Assembly: GCF_030814415.1 (NCBI RefSeq)
Contig: NZ_JAUSVB010000005.1
Coordinates: 372,001 to 436,000 of the forward strand
DNA length: 64,000 bases
Direction: 5' to 3'
Source of the DNA: Cellulomonas humilata
GTDB taxonomy: Bacteria > Actinomycetota > Actinomycetes > Actinomycetales > Cellulomonadaceae
Shown: piece after piece, positions 34,327-48,187 of the stretch
How positions within the stretch are numbered: position 1 is the stretch's first letter
Layout: the number at the start of each line of letters is the position of its first letter
Notes under the pieces: model-generated
What the model was told of the DNA's origin: nothing
What the model saw: the letters and a program-made list of their open reading frames with translations, nothing else
The model's database searches: none
Program-made: the position numbers and the translations under genes

Positions 34327-37008
34327 ATGTGCCCGTCCGGCCCCGGGTCCGACCCGCCACCGCCGAACGACAAGCCTCTTGCCCTACCAGAGGCCCGAGC
34401 CGACCTCCTGATACATCTGAGTTCTCTGATGGACGCCGTCGACGTCGATCCGAGGTCGGTGGAGCCCCAGGCGCAGGCCGTCGTGGTGGTGGCGCGTGCG
34501 CGAAAGGACCCCGAGCTGCTCGGGTTGAGCCTACGGCTGCTGGCTGCGACATTTCGGGCACGATGGGACGATTCGTCCGCGCGTCCGCTGCTGGACGAGG
34601 CCCTGCGGGTCACCAGGCGGCACCGCGTGTGGCACGTCGCGGCCACCGTGCTCGCCAGCCGCGCGTCCGTCCAGCACGAGCTGGGCGACGTGCGCGCGGC
34701 CGCGCGCGACCTGGACGCCGCGCTCGCTGCGATGAGCCGGGCGACGTCCATCGAGCCCGCCGAGCGTGCGCGGTTCCTCGTCCGCGTCGGGCTCTCGCTC
34801 GCTGTGGTCGAGCAGCATGCAGGTCGGCTCGCGGAGTCGGAGCAGCGGTACCGCACGCTGCTCGCGTCCGATGCCCTGGACCCGCGTTCGGCGGCGATCG
34901 CGACGAACAACCTGGCCCTCGTGCTCGCGGAGCGCGGGGAGTACGACGAGGCGATCGACGCCGCGGACGCCGCCGTGGCCCTCGCGACGTCGCAGGTGCC
35001 GAGCCTCGAGGCCCCGCTGGTGCAGAGCCGCGCATGGATCGCGGTGCGGGCCGGGCGACTGCAGGAGGGTATGCGCGACTTCGACCGGTCGGCGCAGGCG
35101 TACGTCGACGCGGGCATCCCGCTGGGGGAGTACTACACGGAGTACGCCGACGCGATGACCGACCTGCGGCTCCTCCCCGAGGCGGCTGCCGCTGCGGCCC
35201 GGGCGGTCGAGGAGCTCGACGCCGCCGGGCTCCAGCTCATGCTGACCGAGGCGCAGATGCGGCTCGCTCGGATCTTCCTGCTGACCGGTCGTGCGCGGGA
35301 GGCCGGCGACCTGGCAGACGTGGCCGCCCGAGCAGCCCGACGTCAGCGTCGCGCGACGTGGTCCGCCCGCGCCCAGCTCATCGGCGTCGAAGCGCGGCTG
35401 CAGGCGGGCACGGCGGGCCTCGACGAGCTCGCGGTCGCGCGTCGCGCCGCCGGTCGGCTCGAGAGCTCGGGCGACCTGCACAGCGCGGTGGAGGCGTACC
35501 TCGTCGCCGGGCGGGTGGCACTGGACCAGGACCGGCCGCGCTCCGCCGGGCCAGCCCTGTCCCGAGCGCGGGCGCTCGCGGGGAGGGGGCAGGTGCTCGT
35601 CCGGCTCCGCGGCCGGCTCGCGGGTGCGCTGGCAGAGCGGGCGTCGGGGAACCCGGCCGCGGTGCTCGCGGAGTGCCGGGCGGGGCTGCGAGACCTCGCC
35701 GTCCACCGCTCGGTCCTGCCCACCATCGAGCTGCGTGCGCTCGCGTCGGGGCACGGCGCCGAGCTCGGGGAAATCGGGCTGGGCGTCGTGCTCGCCGGGG
35801 CGTCGCCGGCCAAGGCGCTGGCGTGGATGGAGCGGACGCGCGCGGCGGCACTGAGCACGCGCCTGCCGTCGTCGGAGGCTCCCGCCGTCGACCGCCGCAG
35901 GGCCGCCCCGAGCGCGGGCGGCGGCGTCCGCGACGCGCCCGTGACGGGTGCGGACGTGCACGTGCCGGTGCTCGACTGGGCCGCGGGGCCGGACGCACCC
36001 ACGAAGGTCGTGGCGCTGCCGCGGGTGCCCGGGCTCGCGGCCACCCGCGAGGCGCTCGACGGCCGGACCTTGGTCGAGTTCGGGAAGTTCGAGGGTCGGC
36101 TCGTGGCGGTGGTCGTCGAGCCGCGACGGACCCGGCTCGTGGAGCTGGGGGCGGAGCAGGACGTCGCCACCGAGCTCCGGCCGCTCCTGTTCGCCCTGCG
36201 CCGCCTGGCCAACCCCCGCGGCGGTGCCGCAGCGGACGCCGCACGCGCGAGCGCCGACCTGCGGATCGCCCGGCTGCGGGACCTGCTCATCGCGCCCCTT
36301 CGTGTCGGAGAGCAGGACGAGCTCGTCGTCGTCCCGGTGGGCATGCTGCACGGCGTGCCGTGGTCCTGCCTGCACGACGGCCCGCTCGCCCAGGCACCGT
36401 CCGCGACGTTCTGGGTCCGCACCCGCCGCGCCGCGCTGGCACGGGACGGAGCCGGTCGGACGGTCCTCGTGGCAGGTCCGGACCTGACGGGTGCGAGCGA
36501 GGAGGTCGACGCCCTGCGCGCGGTCCATCCCGGCGCCCTGGTGCTGGCCGCGGGGGACGCGCAGGCGGAGCCGGTGCTCGCCGCGCTGGCCGATGCCGAC
36601 CTCGCGCACCTCGCCTGCCACGGCTCACCCCGTGCCGACAACCCGATGTTCTCCTCGCTGCTCCTCGCGGACGGTCCGGTGACGGTCCAGGAGCTGCACG
36701 GAGCGGGCGTCGCGCCGCACCGCCTGGTGCTCGCGTCGTGCCACTCGGGCGCCGACGTGGCGTATGCCGGCGACGAGGTGCTCGGCTTCGTCAGCGCCAT
36801 GCTCGCGCAGGGCACGGCCGGCGTCGTCGCCAGCATCGCCGCGGTGCCGGACGTGGCCGCGGTCGACCTCATGCTCGAGCTGCACCAGGGACTCGGGGAC
36901 GGTCTGACGCTCGCCCGGGCGCTGCACGCGGCCCGCGGACGCGTGGACCGGTCGACCCCCGAGGGCTTCGTCAACTGGTGCACGTTCAGCGCCCACGGCG
37001 CCGCCTGA
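34327..37008 (+). CDS. TPR-repeat protein with C-terminal CHAT caspase-like protease domain
   Basis: An 893-aa cytoplasmic protein. Residues about 20-480 are helical TPR-like repeats (for example SAAIATNNLALVLAERGEYDEAIDAADAAVAL). The C-terminal 280 residues are a CHAT domain: His765 in HLACHGSPRADNPMFSSLL and Cys805 in VLASCHSGAD form the dyad of the caspase/separase fold, followed by GFVSAMLAQGTAGVVAS. CHAT proteases often act in bacterial conflict or immunity systems after activation through their sensor repeats. Neighbours are the subtilase, ECF sigma and small beta protein on the other strand. GC content is like the surroundings, so there is no sign of recent transfer. Target unknown. 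Confidence 0.85.
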   Translation: MCPSGPGSDPPPPNDKPLALPEARADLLIHLSSLMDAVDVDPRSVEPQAQAVVVVARARKDPELLGLSLRLLAATFRARWDDSSARPLLDEALRVTRRHRVWHVAATVLASRASVQHELGDVRAAARDLDAALAAMSRATSIEPAERARFLVRVGLSLAVVEQHAGRLAESEQRYRTLLASDALDPRSAAIATNNLALVLAERGEYDEAIDAADAAVALATSQVPSLEAPLVQSRAWIAVRAGRLQEGMRDFDRSAQAYVDAGIPLGEYYTEYADAMTDLRLLPEAAAAAARAVEELDAAGLQLMLTEAQMRLARIFLLTGRAREAGDLADVAARAARRQRRATWSARAQLIGVEARLQAGTAGLDELAVARRAAGRLESSGDLHSAVEAYLVAGRVALDQDRPRSAGPALSRARALAGRGQVLVRLRGRLAGALAERASGNPAAVLAECRAGLRDLAVHRSVLPTIELRALASGHGAELGEIGLGVVLAGASPAKALAWMERTRAAALSTRLPSSEAPAVDRRRAAPSAGGGVRDAPVTGADVHVPVLDWAAGPDAPTKVVALPRVPGLAATREALDGRTLVEFGKFEGRLVAVVVEPRRTRLVELGAEQDVATELRPLLFALRRLANPRGGAAADAARASADLRIARLRDLLIAPLRVGEQDELVVVPVGMLHGVPWSCLHDGPLAQAPSATFWVRTRRAALARDGAGRTVLVAGPDLTGASEEVDALRAVHPGALVLAAGDAQAEPVLAALADADLAHLACHGSPRADNPMFSSLLLADGPVTVQELHGAGVAPHRLVLASCHSGADVAYAGDEVLGFVSAMLAQGTAGVVASIAAVPDVAAVDLMLELHQGLGDGLTLARALHAARGRVDRSTPEGFVNWCTFSAHGAA

Positions 37009-37016
37009 GCGCGGAT

Positions 37017-37045
37017 TTGGTCGGCCTCGGCCCGTGCCGTACTCT
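37017..37045 (+). promoter_or_regulatory. Promoter for rplJ-rplL
   Basis: TTGGTC and TACTCT are 17 bp apart. The predicted transcript starts at about 37052, just before the L10 leader. Confidence 0.55.
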
Positions 37046-37051
37046 GGGAGC

Positions 37052-37180
37052 ACCCAAAGACCGCCGGTCGTCGACCGTGTCGCGCGCACGCAGTGCTCGC
37101 GTCCCGATCGCCCGAAGTCCCGCAGCAGCGGAGGCCAGCGCAGGTGAGAGTTCCCGGATGGTTCGGCTTGCGCCGAGCTG
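37052..37180 (+). ncRNA. L10-type ribosomal leader RNA
   Basis: The leader begins with CAAAGACCGCCGGTCG (37055-37070) and ends with a GGAGGCCAGCGCAGGTGAGA segment (37128-37147), both typical of L10 leaders upstream of rplJ, which bind the L10/L12 complex to control rplJL (established knowledge). Secondary structure was judged by eye only. Confidence 0.7.
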
Positions 37181-37186
37181 CCTGCC

Positions 37187-37215
37187 GAGCCCCGCGCCTG
37201 CGCGGGGCTCTTTCG
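37187..37215 (+). terminator. Attenuator-like hairpin between L10 leader and rplJ
   Basis: GAGCCCCGCG and its complement form a perfect 10-bp stem with a CCTG loop, followed by TTTCGTCTGTT. It lies 49 bases before the rplJ ATG, so it looks like an intrinsic terminator placed inside the leader. Confidence 0.65.
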
Positions 37216-37263
37216 TCTGTTCGGGGCGTGACGACCGGTGGCACCACCATCGGAAGGATTGCC

Positions 37264-37797
37264 ATGGCGAGGCCGGACAAGGCAGCCGCTGTCGCAGAGC
37301 TCACGGACCTGTTCCGTGACTCCAACGCGGCCGTGCTGACCGAGTACCGCGGGCTCACCGTTGCGCAGCTCAAGAAGCTGCGCAAGGCGCTCAGCGGCAA
37401 CGCAACCTACGCCGTGGTGAAGAACACGCTGACCGCGATCGCGGCCAAGGATGCCGGCCTCGAAGGCCTCGACGACGCGCTCAAGGGCCCGTCGGCGATC
37501 GCCTTCGTCTCCGGTGACCCGGTCGAGGCCGCCAAGGGACTGCGTGACTTCGCCAAGGCGAACCCCGCACTGGTCATCAAGGGCGGTGTCCTCGAAGGAC
37601 GCGCCCTGACCGCTGCGGACGTCACCAAGCTCGCGGACCTCGAGTCCCGTGAGGTTCTGCTGGCCAAGGCGGCCAACGTGTTCAAGGCGTCGCTCTTCCA
37701 GGCGGCCTACCTGTTCACCGCGCCCGCCGCTCAGGCTGCACGCACCGTCGACGCTCTCCGGCTCAAGCTCGAGGAGTCGACCGAGGTCGCTGCCTGA
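37264..37797 (+). CDS. rplJ: 50S ribosomal protein L10
   Basis: Stalk base protein, 177 aa. [33 protein letters not shown] and the C-terminal helix that binds L7/L12 are present. GGAAGG precedes the ATG. It is preceded by a long leader with the L10-type structure and an attenuator-like hairpin, so it is probably autoregulated. Confidence 0.96.
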   Translation: MARPDKAAAVAELTDLFRDSNAAVLTEYRGLTVAQLKKLRKALSGNATYAVVKNTLTAIAAKDAGLEGLDDALKGPSAIAFVSGDPVEAAKGLRDFAKANPALVIKGGVLEGRALTAADVTKLADLESREVLLAKAANVFKASLFQAAYLFTAPAAQAARTVDALRLKLEESTEVAA

Positions 37798-37881
37798 GCC
37801 ATCCGGCCCTAGGCACTCAATGAACCCCCGCTCGGGACGGCCGCACCGGCCCCCGGGCATCGATCGGAAGGAACCGCCACC

Positions 37882-38271
37882 ATGGCGAAGCTCACCACCA
37901 CCGAGCTCATCGACGCGTTCAAGGAGCTCTCCCTCATCGAGCTCTCCGAGTTCGTGAAGGCGTTCGAGGAGACCTTCGAGGTCACCGCTGCCGCTCCCGT
38001 CGCCGCTGCGGCCCCCGCCGGCGCCGGTGGCGCTGCCGAGGTCGAGGCCGAGGAGGAGAAGGACTCGTTCGACGTCGTCCTCGAGGCCGCCGGTGACAAG
38101 AAGATCCAGGTCATCAAGGAGGTGCGCGTCCTGACGTCCCTCGGTCTGAAGGAGGCCAAGGACGTCGTCGACGCCGCCCCCAAGGCCGTCCTGGAGGGTG
38201 TCACCAAGGAGGCCGCCGAGAAGGCCAAGGCGCAGCTCGAGGCCGCTGGCGCCACCGTCACCCTCAAGTGA
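37882..38271 (+). CDS. rplL: 50S ribosomal protein L7/L12
   Basis: Stalk protein of 129 aa: an N-terminal dimerisation helix, an Ala/Pro-rich hinge at about residues 35-60 and the C-terminal factor-binding domain ([23 protein letters not shown]). GGAAGG precedes the ATG. Confidence 0.97.
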   Translation: MAKLTTTELIDAFKELSLIELSEFVKAFEETFEVTAAAPVAAAAPAGAGGAAEVEAEEEKDSFDVVLEAAGDKKIQVIKEVRVLTSLGLKEAKDVVDAAPKAVLEGVTKEAAEKAKAQLEAAGATVTLK

Positions 38272-38330
38272 TCGCCGCCTTCGTGCCGGCCGGTCCGCCG
38301 GCAGCACGGAGGTAGCACGCAGCTCGCACA

Positions 38331-38364
38331 CGAGGCCCGCGTCCCGACAGGGAGGCGGGCCTCG
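38331..38364 (+). terminator. Terminator after rplL
   Basis: A 10-bp perfect stem (CGAGGCCCGC with its complement) and a 14-nt loop lie about 60 bases after the rplL stop. Confidence 0.6.
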
Positions 38365-38539
38365 TCGCGTTCGCGGCCCGGTCCGGATGGGGGACGGACT
38401 TTCGCGGTCACGCCACGTGTGCCACCATGTGCGCGGCGACAACGTCGTCGCCGTGCGGGCGGAGCCGCCCGTTCGTACCGGACGCCTCAGGGTCCGTCGC
38501 CCGACTTGTCGGGTGGCGCCAGGAGGTGTCGATGCCGGG

Positions 38540-38568
38540 TGGACTTTGACTCGGCGGCCGAGTATGCT
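38540..38568 (+). promoter_or_regulatory. Candidate rpoB promoter in a 449-base gap
   Basis: TGGACT and TATGCT are 17 bp apart, about 150 bases before the rpoB start; an overlapping TTGACT sits at 38546. Apart from this, the rplL terminator and a short hairpin near 38505 (CCCGA/TCGGG), I see nothing in the gap from 38272 to 38720. Confidence 0.45.
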
Positions 38569-38720
38569 AGCGCTTTGCGCTGGCCTGTGCCCGCGATCCC
38601 GTATAACCCGAGCCCACCCTCGTCGTCAAGACACGTCGTCGTGGGGCTCGCCGGCCGGGGGATCGCGCCTAGCCAGGACCAGTGCAGCGTGCACTCGATC
38701 CGCTGGGAAGGACCCCTCTT

Positions 38721-41700
38721 TTGGCTGCCTCGCGCACCCCTTCTGCTCCGACCGCCGACGCCATCGCGAACCGCACCGCCTCTCGCCGTATCTCCTTCGC
38801 CAAGATCCACGAGCCCCTCGAGGTCCCGGACCTGCTCGGTCTGCAGACGGAGAGCTTCGACTGGCTGCTCGGCAACGAGAAGTGGCAGGCCCGCGTGGCC
38901 CTGGCCCTCGAGGCCGGTCGGCAGGACGTTCCTGAGACCGCTGGTCTCGAGGAGATCTTCGAGGAGATCTCGCCTATCGAGGACTTCGGCGGATCCATGT
39001 CGCTGTCGTTCCGCGAGCACCGCTTCGAGCCGCCGAAGTACACGGCCGAGGAGTGCAAGGAGAAGGACTTCACCTTCGCCGCGCCGCTGTTCGTCACGGC
39101 GGAGTTCGTCAACTACACCACCGGTGAGATCAAGAGCCAGACGGTCTTCATGGGTGACTTCCCGCTCATGACCGAGCGCGGCACGTTCATCATCAACGGC
39201 ACCGAGCGCGTCGTCGTCTCGCAGCTCGTCCGTTCGCCCGGCGTGTACTTCGAGCGCACGGCCGACAAGACGTCCGACAAGGACGTCCTCACGGCCAAGG
39301 TCATCCCGAGCCGTGGTGCCTGGCTCGAGTTCGAGATCGACAAGCGCGACAACGTCGGCGTCCGCGTCGACCGCAAGCGCAAGCAGAACGCCACGGTGCT
39401 GCTCAAGGCGCTCGGCATGACGGACGCGGAGATCCGCGAGGAGTTCGCCAACTACCCGGCCGTCATCGACACCCTGGACAAGGACCACGTCCAGACGCAG
39501 GACGAGGCGCTGCTCGACCTCTACCGCAAGATCCGCCCGGGCGAGCCGCCCACGGTCGAGGCCGGCCGCGCGCTCATCGAGAACTTCTACTTCAACCCGA
39601 AGCGCTACGACCTCGCGAAGGTCGGCCGCTACAAGCTGAACAAGAAGCTCGGCCTGGACGTCCCGCTCGCGGACTCGGTGCTGTCGCGTGACGACGTCGT
39701 CGCCACGATCAAGTACCTCGCGTCGCTGCACATCGACCTGCCGTCCCTGCCGGGCACGCGTGCCGGCGAGGCCGTCGAGATCCGCGTCGAGCCCGACGAC
39801 ATCGACCACTTCGGCAACCGTCGCATCCGCGCGGTCGGCGAGCTCATCCAGAACCAGGTCCGCACGGGCCTGTCGCGGATGGAGCGCGTCGTGCGCGAGC
39901 GCATGACGACGCAGGACGTCGAGGCGATCACGCCGCAGACCCTGATCAACATCCGCCCCGTGGTGGCGTCGATCAAGGAGTTCTTCGGCACGTCGCAGCT
40001 GTCGCAGTTCATGGACCAGAACAACCCGCTCGCGGGCCTGACGCACAAGCGTCGCCTGTCCGCGCTCGGCCCGGGTGGTCTGTCCCGCGACCGCGCCGGC
40101 ATGGAGGTCCGTGACGTCCACCCGTCGCACTACGGCCGCATGTGCCCGATCGAGACCCCGGAAGGCCCGAACATCGGCCTCATCGGCTCGCTCGCCACGT
40201 ACGGGCGGATCAACCCGTTCGGCTTCGTCGAGACCCCGTACCGCAAGGTCATCAAGGGCAAGGTCTCCGACGAGGTCCACTACCTGACCGCCGACGACGA
40301 GGACCGCCACGTCATCGCGCAGGCGAACGCCCCGCTCAAGGCGAACGGTGCCTTCGAGGAGGACCGCGTCCTGGTCCGCGTCAAGGGCGGCGAGATCGAG
40401 TACGTCGCCGGCGAGGCCGTCGACTACATGGACGTCTCCCCGCGCCAGATGGTGTCGGTGGCCACGGCCCTGATCCCGTTCCTCGAGCACGACGACGCCA
40501 ACCGTGCCCTCATGGGTGCCAACATGCAGCGCCAGGCCGTCCCGCTGGTCCGTTCCGAGGCCCCGCTCGTGGGTACCGGCATGGAGCGTCGTGCGGCCAT
40601 CGACGCGGGCGACGTCATCGTCGCGACGAAGCCGGGTGTCGTCACCGAGGTGTCGGCGGACCTGATCGTCGTCGCCAACGACGACGCCACCACGTCGACG
40701 TACCGCGTCGCCAAGTTCCGCCGCTCCAACCAGGGCACCTCGTACAACCAGCGCGTGCTGGTCGACACCGGCGCCCGCGTCGAGGTCAACTCGGTGCTCG
40801 CCGACGGCCCGGCCACGGACGAGGGCGAGCTCGCGCTCGGCCGCAACCTGCTGGTCGCGTTCATGTCGTGGGAGGGCCACAACTACGAGGACGCGATCAT
40901 CCTGTCGCAGCGCCTCGTGCAGGACGACGTGCTCTCCTCGATCCACATCGAGGAGCACGAGGTCGACGCGCGCGACACCAAGCTCGGCCCGGAGGAGATC
41001 ACTCGGGACATCCCGAACGTCTCCGAGGAGGTCCTCGCGGACCTGGACGAGCGCGGCATCATCCGCATCGGTGCCGAGGTCGGCGCCGGCGACATCCTCG
41101 TCGGCAAGGTCACGCCCAAGGGCGAGACCGAGCTGACCCCGGAGGAGCGGCTGCTCCGCGCGATCTTCGGTGAGAAGGCGCGCGAGGTCCGCGACACGTC
41201 GCTCAAGGTCCCGCACGGCGAGTCCGGCACGGTCATCGAGGTCCGCACGTTCAGCCGTGAGGACGGCGACGAGCTGCCCGCCGGCGTGAACGAGCTGGTC
41301 CGCGTGTACATCGCGCAGCGCCGCAAGATCACGGACGGCGACAAGCTCGCCGGCCGTCACGGCAACAAGGGCGTCATCTCCAAGATCCTGCCGGTCGAGG
41401 ACATGCCGTTCCTCGCCGACGGGACCGCGGTCGACGTCGTCCTCAACCCGCTCGGTGTCCCCGGCCGCATGAACGTCGGCCAGGTCCTCGAGACGCACCT
41501 CGGCTGGGTGGCCAAGCAGGGCTGGGACATCGAGATCGCCGAGGGCGACGACCTGTCCTGGCGCGACGACGTCCCCGCGATCGCCTCGAAGTCGCCGGCC
41601 GGCAACCCGGTCGCGACGCCCGTGTTCGACGGTGTCCCGGAGACGACCCTCACCGGTCTGCTCTCGGCCACGCTGCCGAACCGTGACGGTGTGCGCACCG

Positions 41701-42230
41701 TGGGCGGTGACGGCAAGGCGCGCCTGTTCGACGGGCGCTCCGGCGAGCCGTTCCCGGACCCGGTCGCGGTCGGCTACATGTACATCCTGAAGCTGCACCA
41801 CCTCGTCGACGACAAGATCCACGCTCGTTCGACGGGCCCGTACTCGATGATCACGCAGCAGCCGCTGGGTGGTAAGGCGCAGTTCGGTGGCCAGCGGTTC
41901 GGCGAGATGGAGGTCTGGGCCCTGGAGGCGTACGGCGCTGCCTACACGCTGCAGGAGCTCCTCACCATCAAGTCGGACGACGTCCCCGGACGCGTCAAGG
42001 TGTACGAGGCGATCGTCAAGGGGGAGAACATCCCCGACTCGGGCATCCCGGAGTCCTTCAAGGTCCTCCTCAAGGAGATGCAGTCGCTCTGCCTGAACGT
42101 GGAGGTGCTCTCCTCGGACGGCGTCTCCATCGACATGAAGGAGAACGACGACGAGGTCTACCGCGCAGCGGAGGAGCTCGGCATCGACCTGTCCCGGCGT
42201 CCGAACGCCAGCAGCATCGAAGAGATCTGA
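38721..42230 (+). CDS. rpoB: DNA-directed RNA polymerase beta subunit
   Basis: Catalytic-core subunit, 1169 aa. TTG 38721 is chosen because GGGAAGG lies about ten bases upstream and the protein then begins [11 protein letters not shown] as in related actinobacteria. The rifampicin region at about residues 430-465 reads [14 protein letters not shown], then [15 protein letters not shown], all sensitive-type residues. Other landmarks are [31 protein letters not shown] and the C-terminal [19 protein letters not shown]. It forms an operon with rpoC. Confidence 0.96.
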   Translation: MAASRTPSAPTADAIANRTASRRISFAKIHEPLEVPDLLGLQTESFDWLLGNEKWQARVALALEAGRQDVPETAGLEEIFEEISPIEDFGGSMSLSFREHRFEPPKYTAEECKEKDFTFAAPLFVTAEFVNYTTGEIKSQTVFMGDFPLMTERGTFIINGTERVVVSQLVRSPGVYFERTADKTSDKDVLTAKVIPSRGAWLEFEIDKRDNVGVRVDRKRKQNATVLLKALGMTDAEIREEFANYPAVIDTLDKDHVQTQDEALLDLYRKIRPGEPPTVEAGRALIENFYFNPKRYDLAKVGRYKLNKKLGLDVPLADSVLSRDDVVATIKYLASLHIDLPSLPGTRAGEAVEIRVEPDDIDHFGNRRIRAVGELIQNQVRTGLSRMERVVRERMTTQDVEAITPQTLINIRPVVASIKEFFGTSQLSQFMDQNNPLAGLTHKRRLSALGPGGLSRDRAGMEVRDVHPSHYGRMCPIETPEGPNIGLIGSLATYGRINPFGFVETPYRKVIKGKVSDEVHYLTADDEDRHVIAQANAPLKANGAFEEDRVLVRVKGGEIEYVAGEAVDYMDVSPRQMVSVATALIPFLEHDDANRALMGANMQRQAVPLVRSEAPLVGTGMERRAAIDAGDVIVATKPGVVTEVSADLIVVANDDATTSTYRVAKFRRSNQGTSYNQRVLVDTGARVEVNSVLADGPATDEGELALGRNLLVAFMSWEGHNYEDAIILSQRLVQDDVLSSIHIEEHEVDARDTKLGPEEITRDIPNVSEEVLADLDERGIIRIGAEVGAGDILVGKVTPKGETELTPEERLLRAIFGEKAREVRDTSLKVPHGESGTVIEVRTFSREDGDELPAGVNELVRVYIAQRRKITDGDKLAGRHGNKGVISKILPVEDMPFLADGTAVDVVLNPLGVPGRMNVGQVLETHLGWVAKQGWDIEIAEGDDLSWRDDVPAIASKSPAGNPVATPVFDGVPETTLTGLLSATLPNRDGVRTVGGDGKARLFDGRSGEPFPDPVAVGYMYILKLHHLVDDKIHARSTGPYSMITQQPLGGKAQFGGQRFGEMEVWALEAYGAAYTLQELLTIKSDDVPGRVKVYEAIVKGENIPDSGIPESFKVLLKEMQSLCLNVEVLSSDGVSIDMKENDDEVYRAAEELGIDLSRRPNASSIEEI

Positions 42231-42337
42231 CGTCGAGCCTGCCGCCCTTCCGTGAAGGGTGGGCGGCGGGCCCGCACCTTTAGCAACATTTCCGTTCAGC
42301 CGGGTCACCCCGGCAAGCGAAGGAAGTAGGACCCCCC

Positions 42338-46207
<3,870 letters not shown>

Positions 46208-46222
46208 TCGACAGACGCACGA

Positions 46223-46258
46223 CCGAAGGGCTCACCGGTTCGCCGGTGGGCCCTTCGG
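46223..46258 (+). terminator. Terminator after rpoC
   Basis: A 16-bp stem with a TTCG tetraloop and one G-T pair starts 15 bases after the rpoC stop. Confidence 0.85.
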
Positions 46259-46343
46259 CGTTTGCGGACCCGGGTCCGGTCTGGGCCCGCGCTGGGTCCG
46301 GGGGCACTGCCCGCCCGTGGGTCGGTCCCGCGACGATCACGGG

Positions 46344-47762
46344 GTGGACCTCACCAAGCGGTACGGCCAGCGGGAGCGCGGCTCCGCGACCGTGGAGTAC
46401 GCCGGGATCATCCTCGTCGTCGTCGCGATCATCGCGGTGCTCGTCGTGTCCGGCCTGGGCTCGACCGTCGCGACCAAGCTCGGCTGCGCGGTGCGCTCCG
46501 TCGGCACGCAGGCGGGTACGTGCGGGGGGCCCGAGGTCCCGACGACGTACGACGCCGATGGCGACGGGGTCGGCGCCACGGGGGACCAGCCGACCCGGAT
46601 CGACGACGGGGGAGCCTCCGACACCGGCGGCGACCCGGTGGACTACGACACCGCCACCCCGTCCACGGACACCGTCGACCAGGATGCGGTCGACGAGGCG
46701 CTGGACGACGTCCGCGACGCGCTCGACGGGGGGTTCTTCGGCGTCCGTGGTGGCGACCTGGACGACGCGATGGAGGCGTTGGAGGGCCTGAACGGGTCGG
46801 AGCTGGACGCGTTGATCGCGTCGATGTCCGACGACGAGCTCCGGCACTGGATCAACGAGCTCGAGGACGGCTGGGTCGGTGGCGGGTGGGACCGGGAGAA
46901 GCGCCGCGAGCTGTGGGAGCTCATCGTCGGGAAGGCGAACAAGGCGACGCTGGACCGGCTCGCGGGCCTGACGGACGAGATCCAGCCGTCGTTCGACGAC
47001 GTCGGCGGCGACGGTGCGCGCGACGACCCGGAGAGCGTGGCGAACACCGCGGAGTACGAGGAGGTCAACCACCAGCTGGTCGTGGGCGGCATCCGGCCGA
47101 TGGACATCGCCCAGGGCGCGATCGGTGACTGCTGGTACATGGCGTCGCTGATGGCGATCGCCCAGGCCGACCCGAGCGTGATCGCGGACGCGATCTCCCA
47201 GAACGCCAACGGCACGTACACCGTGCGGCTGTACGACGACGGCAAGCCGGTCTACGTCACGGTCACTCCGGACATGGTCGTCCGCGAGGACAATCCCGCG
47301 TTCTCGTACCAGTCGCCACAGAAGCTCGCCGACGGGACCCAGGGCTACGAGCTGTGGCCGCTGGTCATGGAGAAGGCGCTCGCGTTGCACTGGGGCGACT
47401 ACGCGGACATCGAGGGTGACTCCCCGGGGCTCGGCCTCGAGGTGGTGACGGGCCAGTCCAGCTCGTCGTCGTCGCTCGACGACGCACCCAGCGTGTCCGA
47501 GCTCGACTCCCTGCTGGACGGTGGGGGAGCGGTGACGCTCGCCTCGCACGGGGAGGGCGACGACCTGCCCGACACGTACGGCGACGCGGCCGACGGGGGT
47601 CTGGTGACGGGGCACGCGTACTACGTGAAGTCGGTGAACACGAAGAAGGGCACCGTGACCGTGGTCAACCCCTGGGGCTCGGCTTATGCGCCGATCACGC
47701 TGACGTACGCTGAGTTCCAGGACAGCTTCAGCACGATCTACACCAACGGGGTGGCACGGTGA
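46344..47762 (+). CDS. Calpain-type (C2) cysteine protease with Flp/TadE-like N-terminal membrane segment
   Basis: A 472-aa predicted cysteine protease. Residues 1-45 read RERGSATVEYAGIILVV, a hydrophobic segment like class III (Flp/TadE) pilins, with possible prepilin-peptidase cleavage before the hydrophobic part. Residues 60-130 are acidic and low-complexity. The C-terminal catalytic core has the calpain motifs: Cys263 (GAIGDCWYMASLMAIA), His424 (GLVTGHAYYVKSV) and Asn442 (VVNPWG). GTG 46344 gives this order but has no strong ribosome site. The next gene overlaps it by four bases. It may be secreted or membrane-anchored; substrates are unknown. Confidence 0.82.
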   Translation: MDLTKRYGQRERGSATVEYAGIILVVVAIIAVLVVSGLGSTVATKLGCAVRSVGTQAGTCGGPEVPTTYDADGDGVGATGDQPTRIDDGGASDTGGDPVDYDTATPSTDTVDQDAVDEALDDVRDALDGGFFGVRGGDLDDAMEALEGLNGSELDALIASMSDDELRHWINELEDGWVGGGWDREKRRELWELIVGKANKATLDRLAGLTDEIQPSFDDVGGDGARDDPESVANTAEYEEVNHQLVVGGIRPMDIAQGAIGDCWYMASLMAIAQADPSVIADAISQNANGTYTVRLYDDGKPVYVTVTPDMVVREDNPAFSYQSPQKLADGTQGYELWPLVMEKALALHWGDYADIEGDSPGLGLEVVTGQSSSSSSLDDAPSVSELDSLLDGGGAVTLASHGEGDDLPDTYGDAADGGLVTGHAYYVKSVNTKKGTVTVVNPWGSAYAPITLTYAEFQDSFSTIYTNGVAR

Positions 47763-48124
47763 CCGGCTCGAGCAGGAGGACGGGGTTCGTGACGGTGCTC
47801 GTCGCCACCGTCCTCGTGCTCGCCGGGTGCGGCGGCTCCGACGACGAGGGAGACACCGTGGAGCACCCCGAGGGTTCGCGGGCGCTGGTGCTGAACCAGC
47901 CGACGCCCATCGGCGACTACCGGGTGGTCGCATCGAACGTGACCGCGGACGAGGCCGGGATCAACGTGGTCAGCGACGGCCCGGCCGAGGGTGGCACGGT
48001 CGCCCTGGGCGACGAGGCCACCATCGGCGGCTTCACGTTCACGCTGGTCGACATCGCGCTGGACGAGAAGGACTCGGCCCCGGGCGGCAGCCGGACGACG
48101 GTCTGGATCCTGCCCGCGGAGTGA
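47759..48124 (+). CDS. Small lipoprotein overlapping the calpain gene
   Basis: A 121-aa lipoprotein with lipobox VLAGC after a hydrophobic signal. The mature part is acidic, Gly-rich and beta-like (IGDYRVVASNVTADEAGINVV then TIGGFTFTLVDIALDEKD). GTG 47759 overlaps the calpain stop (GTGA), so both are made together. I do not recognise the family. A function as inhibitor, chaperone or anchor for the protease is possible but not shown. Confidence 0.72.
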   Translation: MTGSSRRTGFVTVLVATVLVLAGCGGSDDEGDTVEHPEGSRALVLNQPTPIGDYRVVASNVTADEAGINVVSDGPAEGGTVALGDEATIGGFTFTLVDIALDEKDSAPGGSRTTVWILPAE

Positions 48125-48138
48125 TGGCCGGCCTGGAT

Positions 48139-48159
48139 GGGCCCGGGTGAGCCCGGCCC
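48139..48159 (+). terminator. Weak hairpin after the calpain/lipoprotein genes
   Basis: CCGGG/CCCGG with loop TGAG, extended by three G-C pairs around one bulged C, 15 bases after the lipoprotein stop. Confidence 0.4.
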
Positions 48160-48187
48160 GTGCAGGGTGTGAGTGACCGTCGTCGCT

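Noticed and set aside
32638..35117. Upstream extensions of the subtilase frame and antisense frames over the CHAT gene
   Set aside because: The extension lies inside the CHAT coding region; the GTG with AAGGAG at 34295 is the better start.
38487..42308. A long open frame antisense to rpoB (1273 codons)
   Set aside because: GC-rich DNA leaves stop-free antisense frames; the translation is repetitive Asp/Val/Arg text with no domain, and rpoB is certain.
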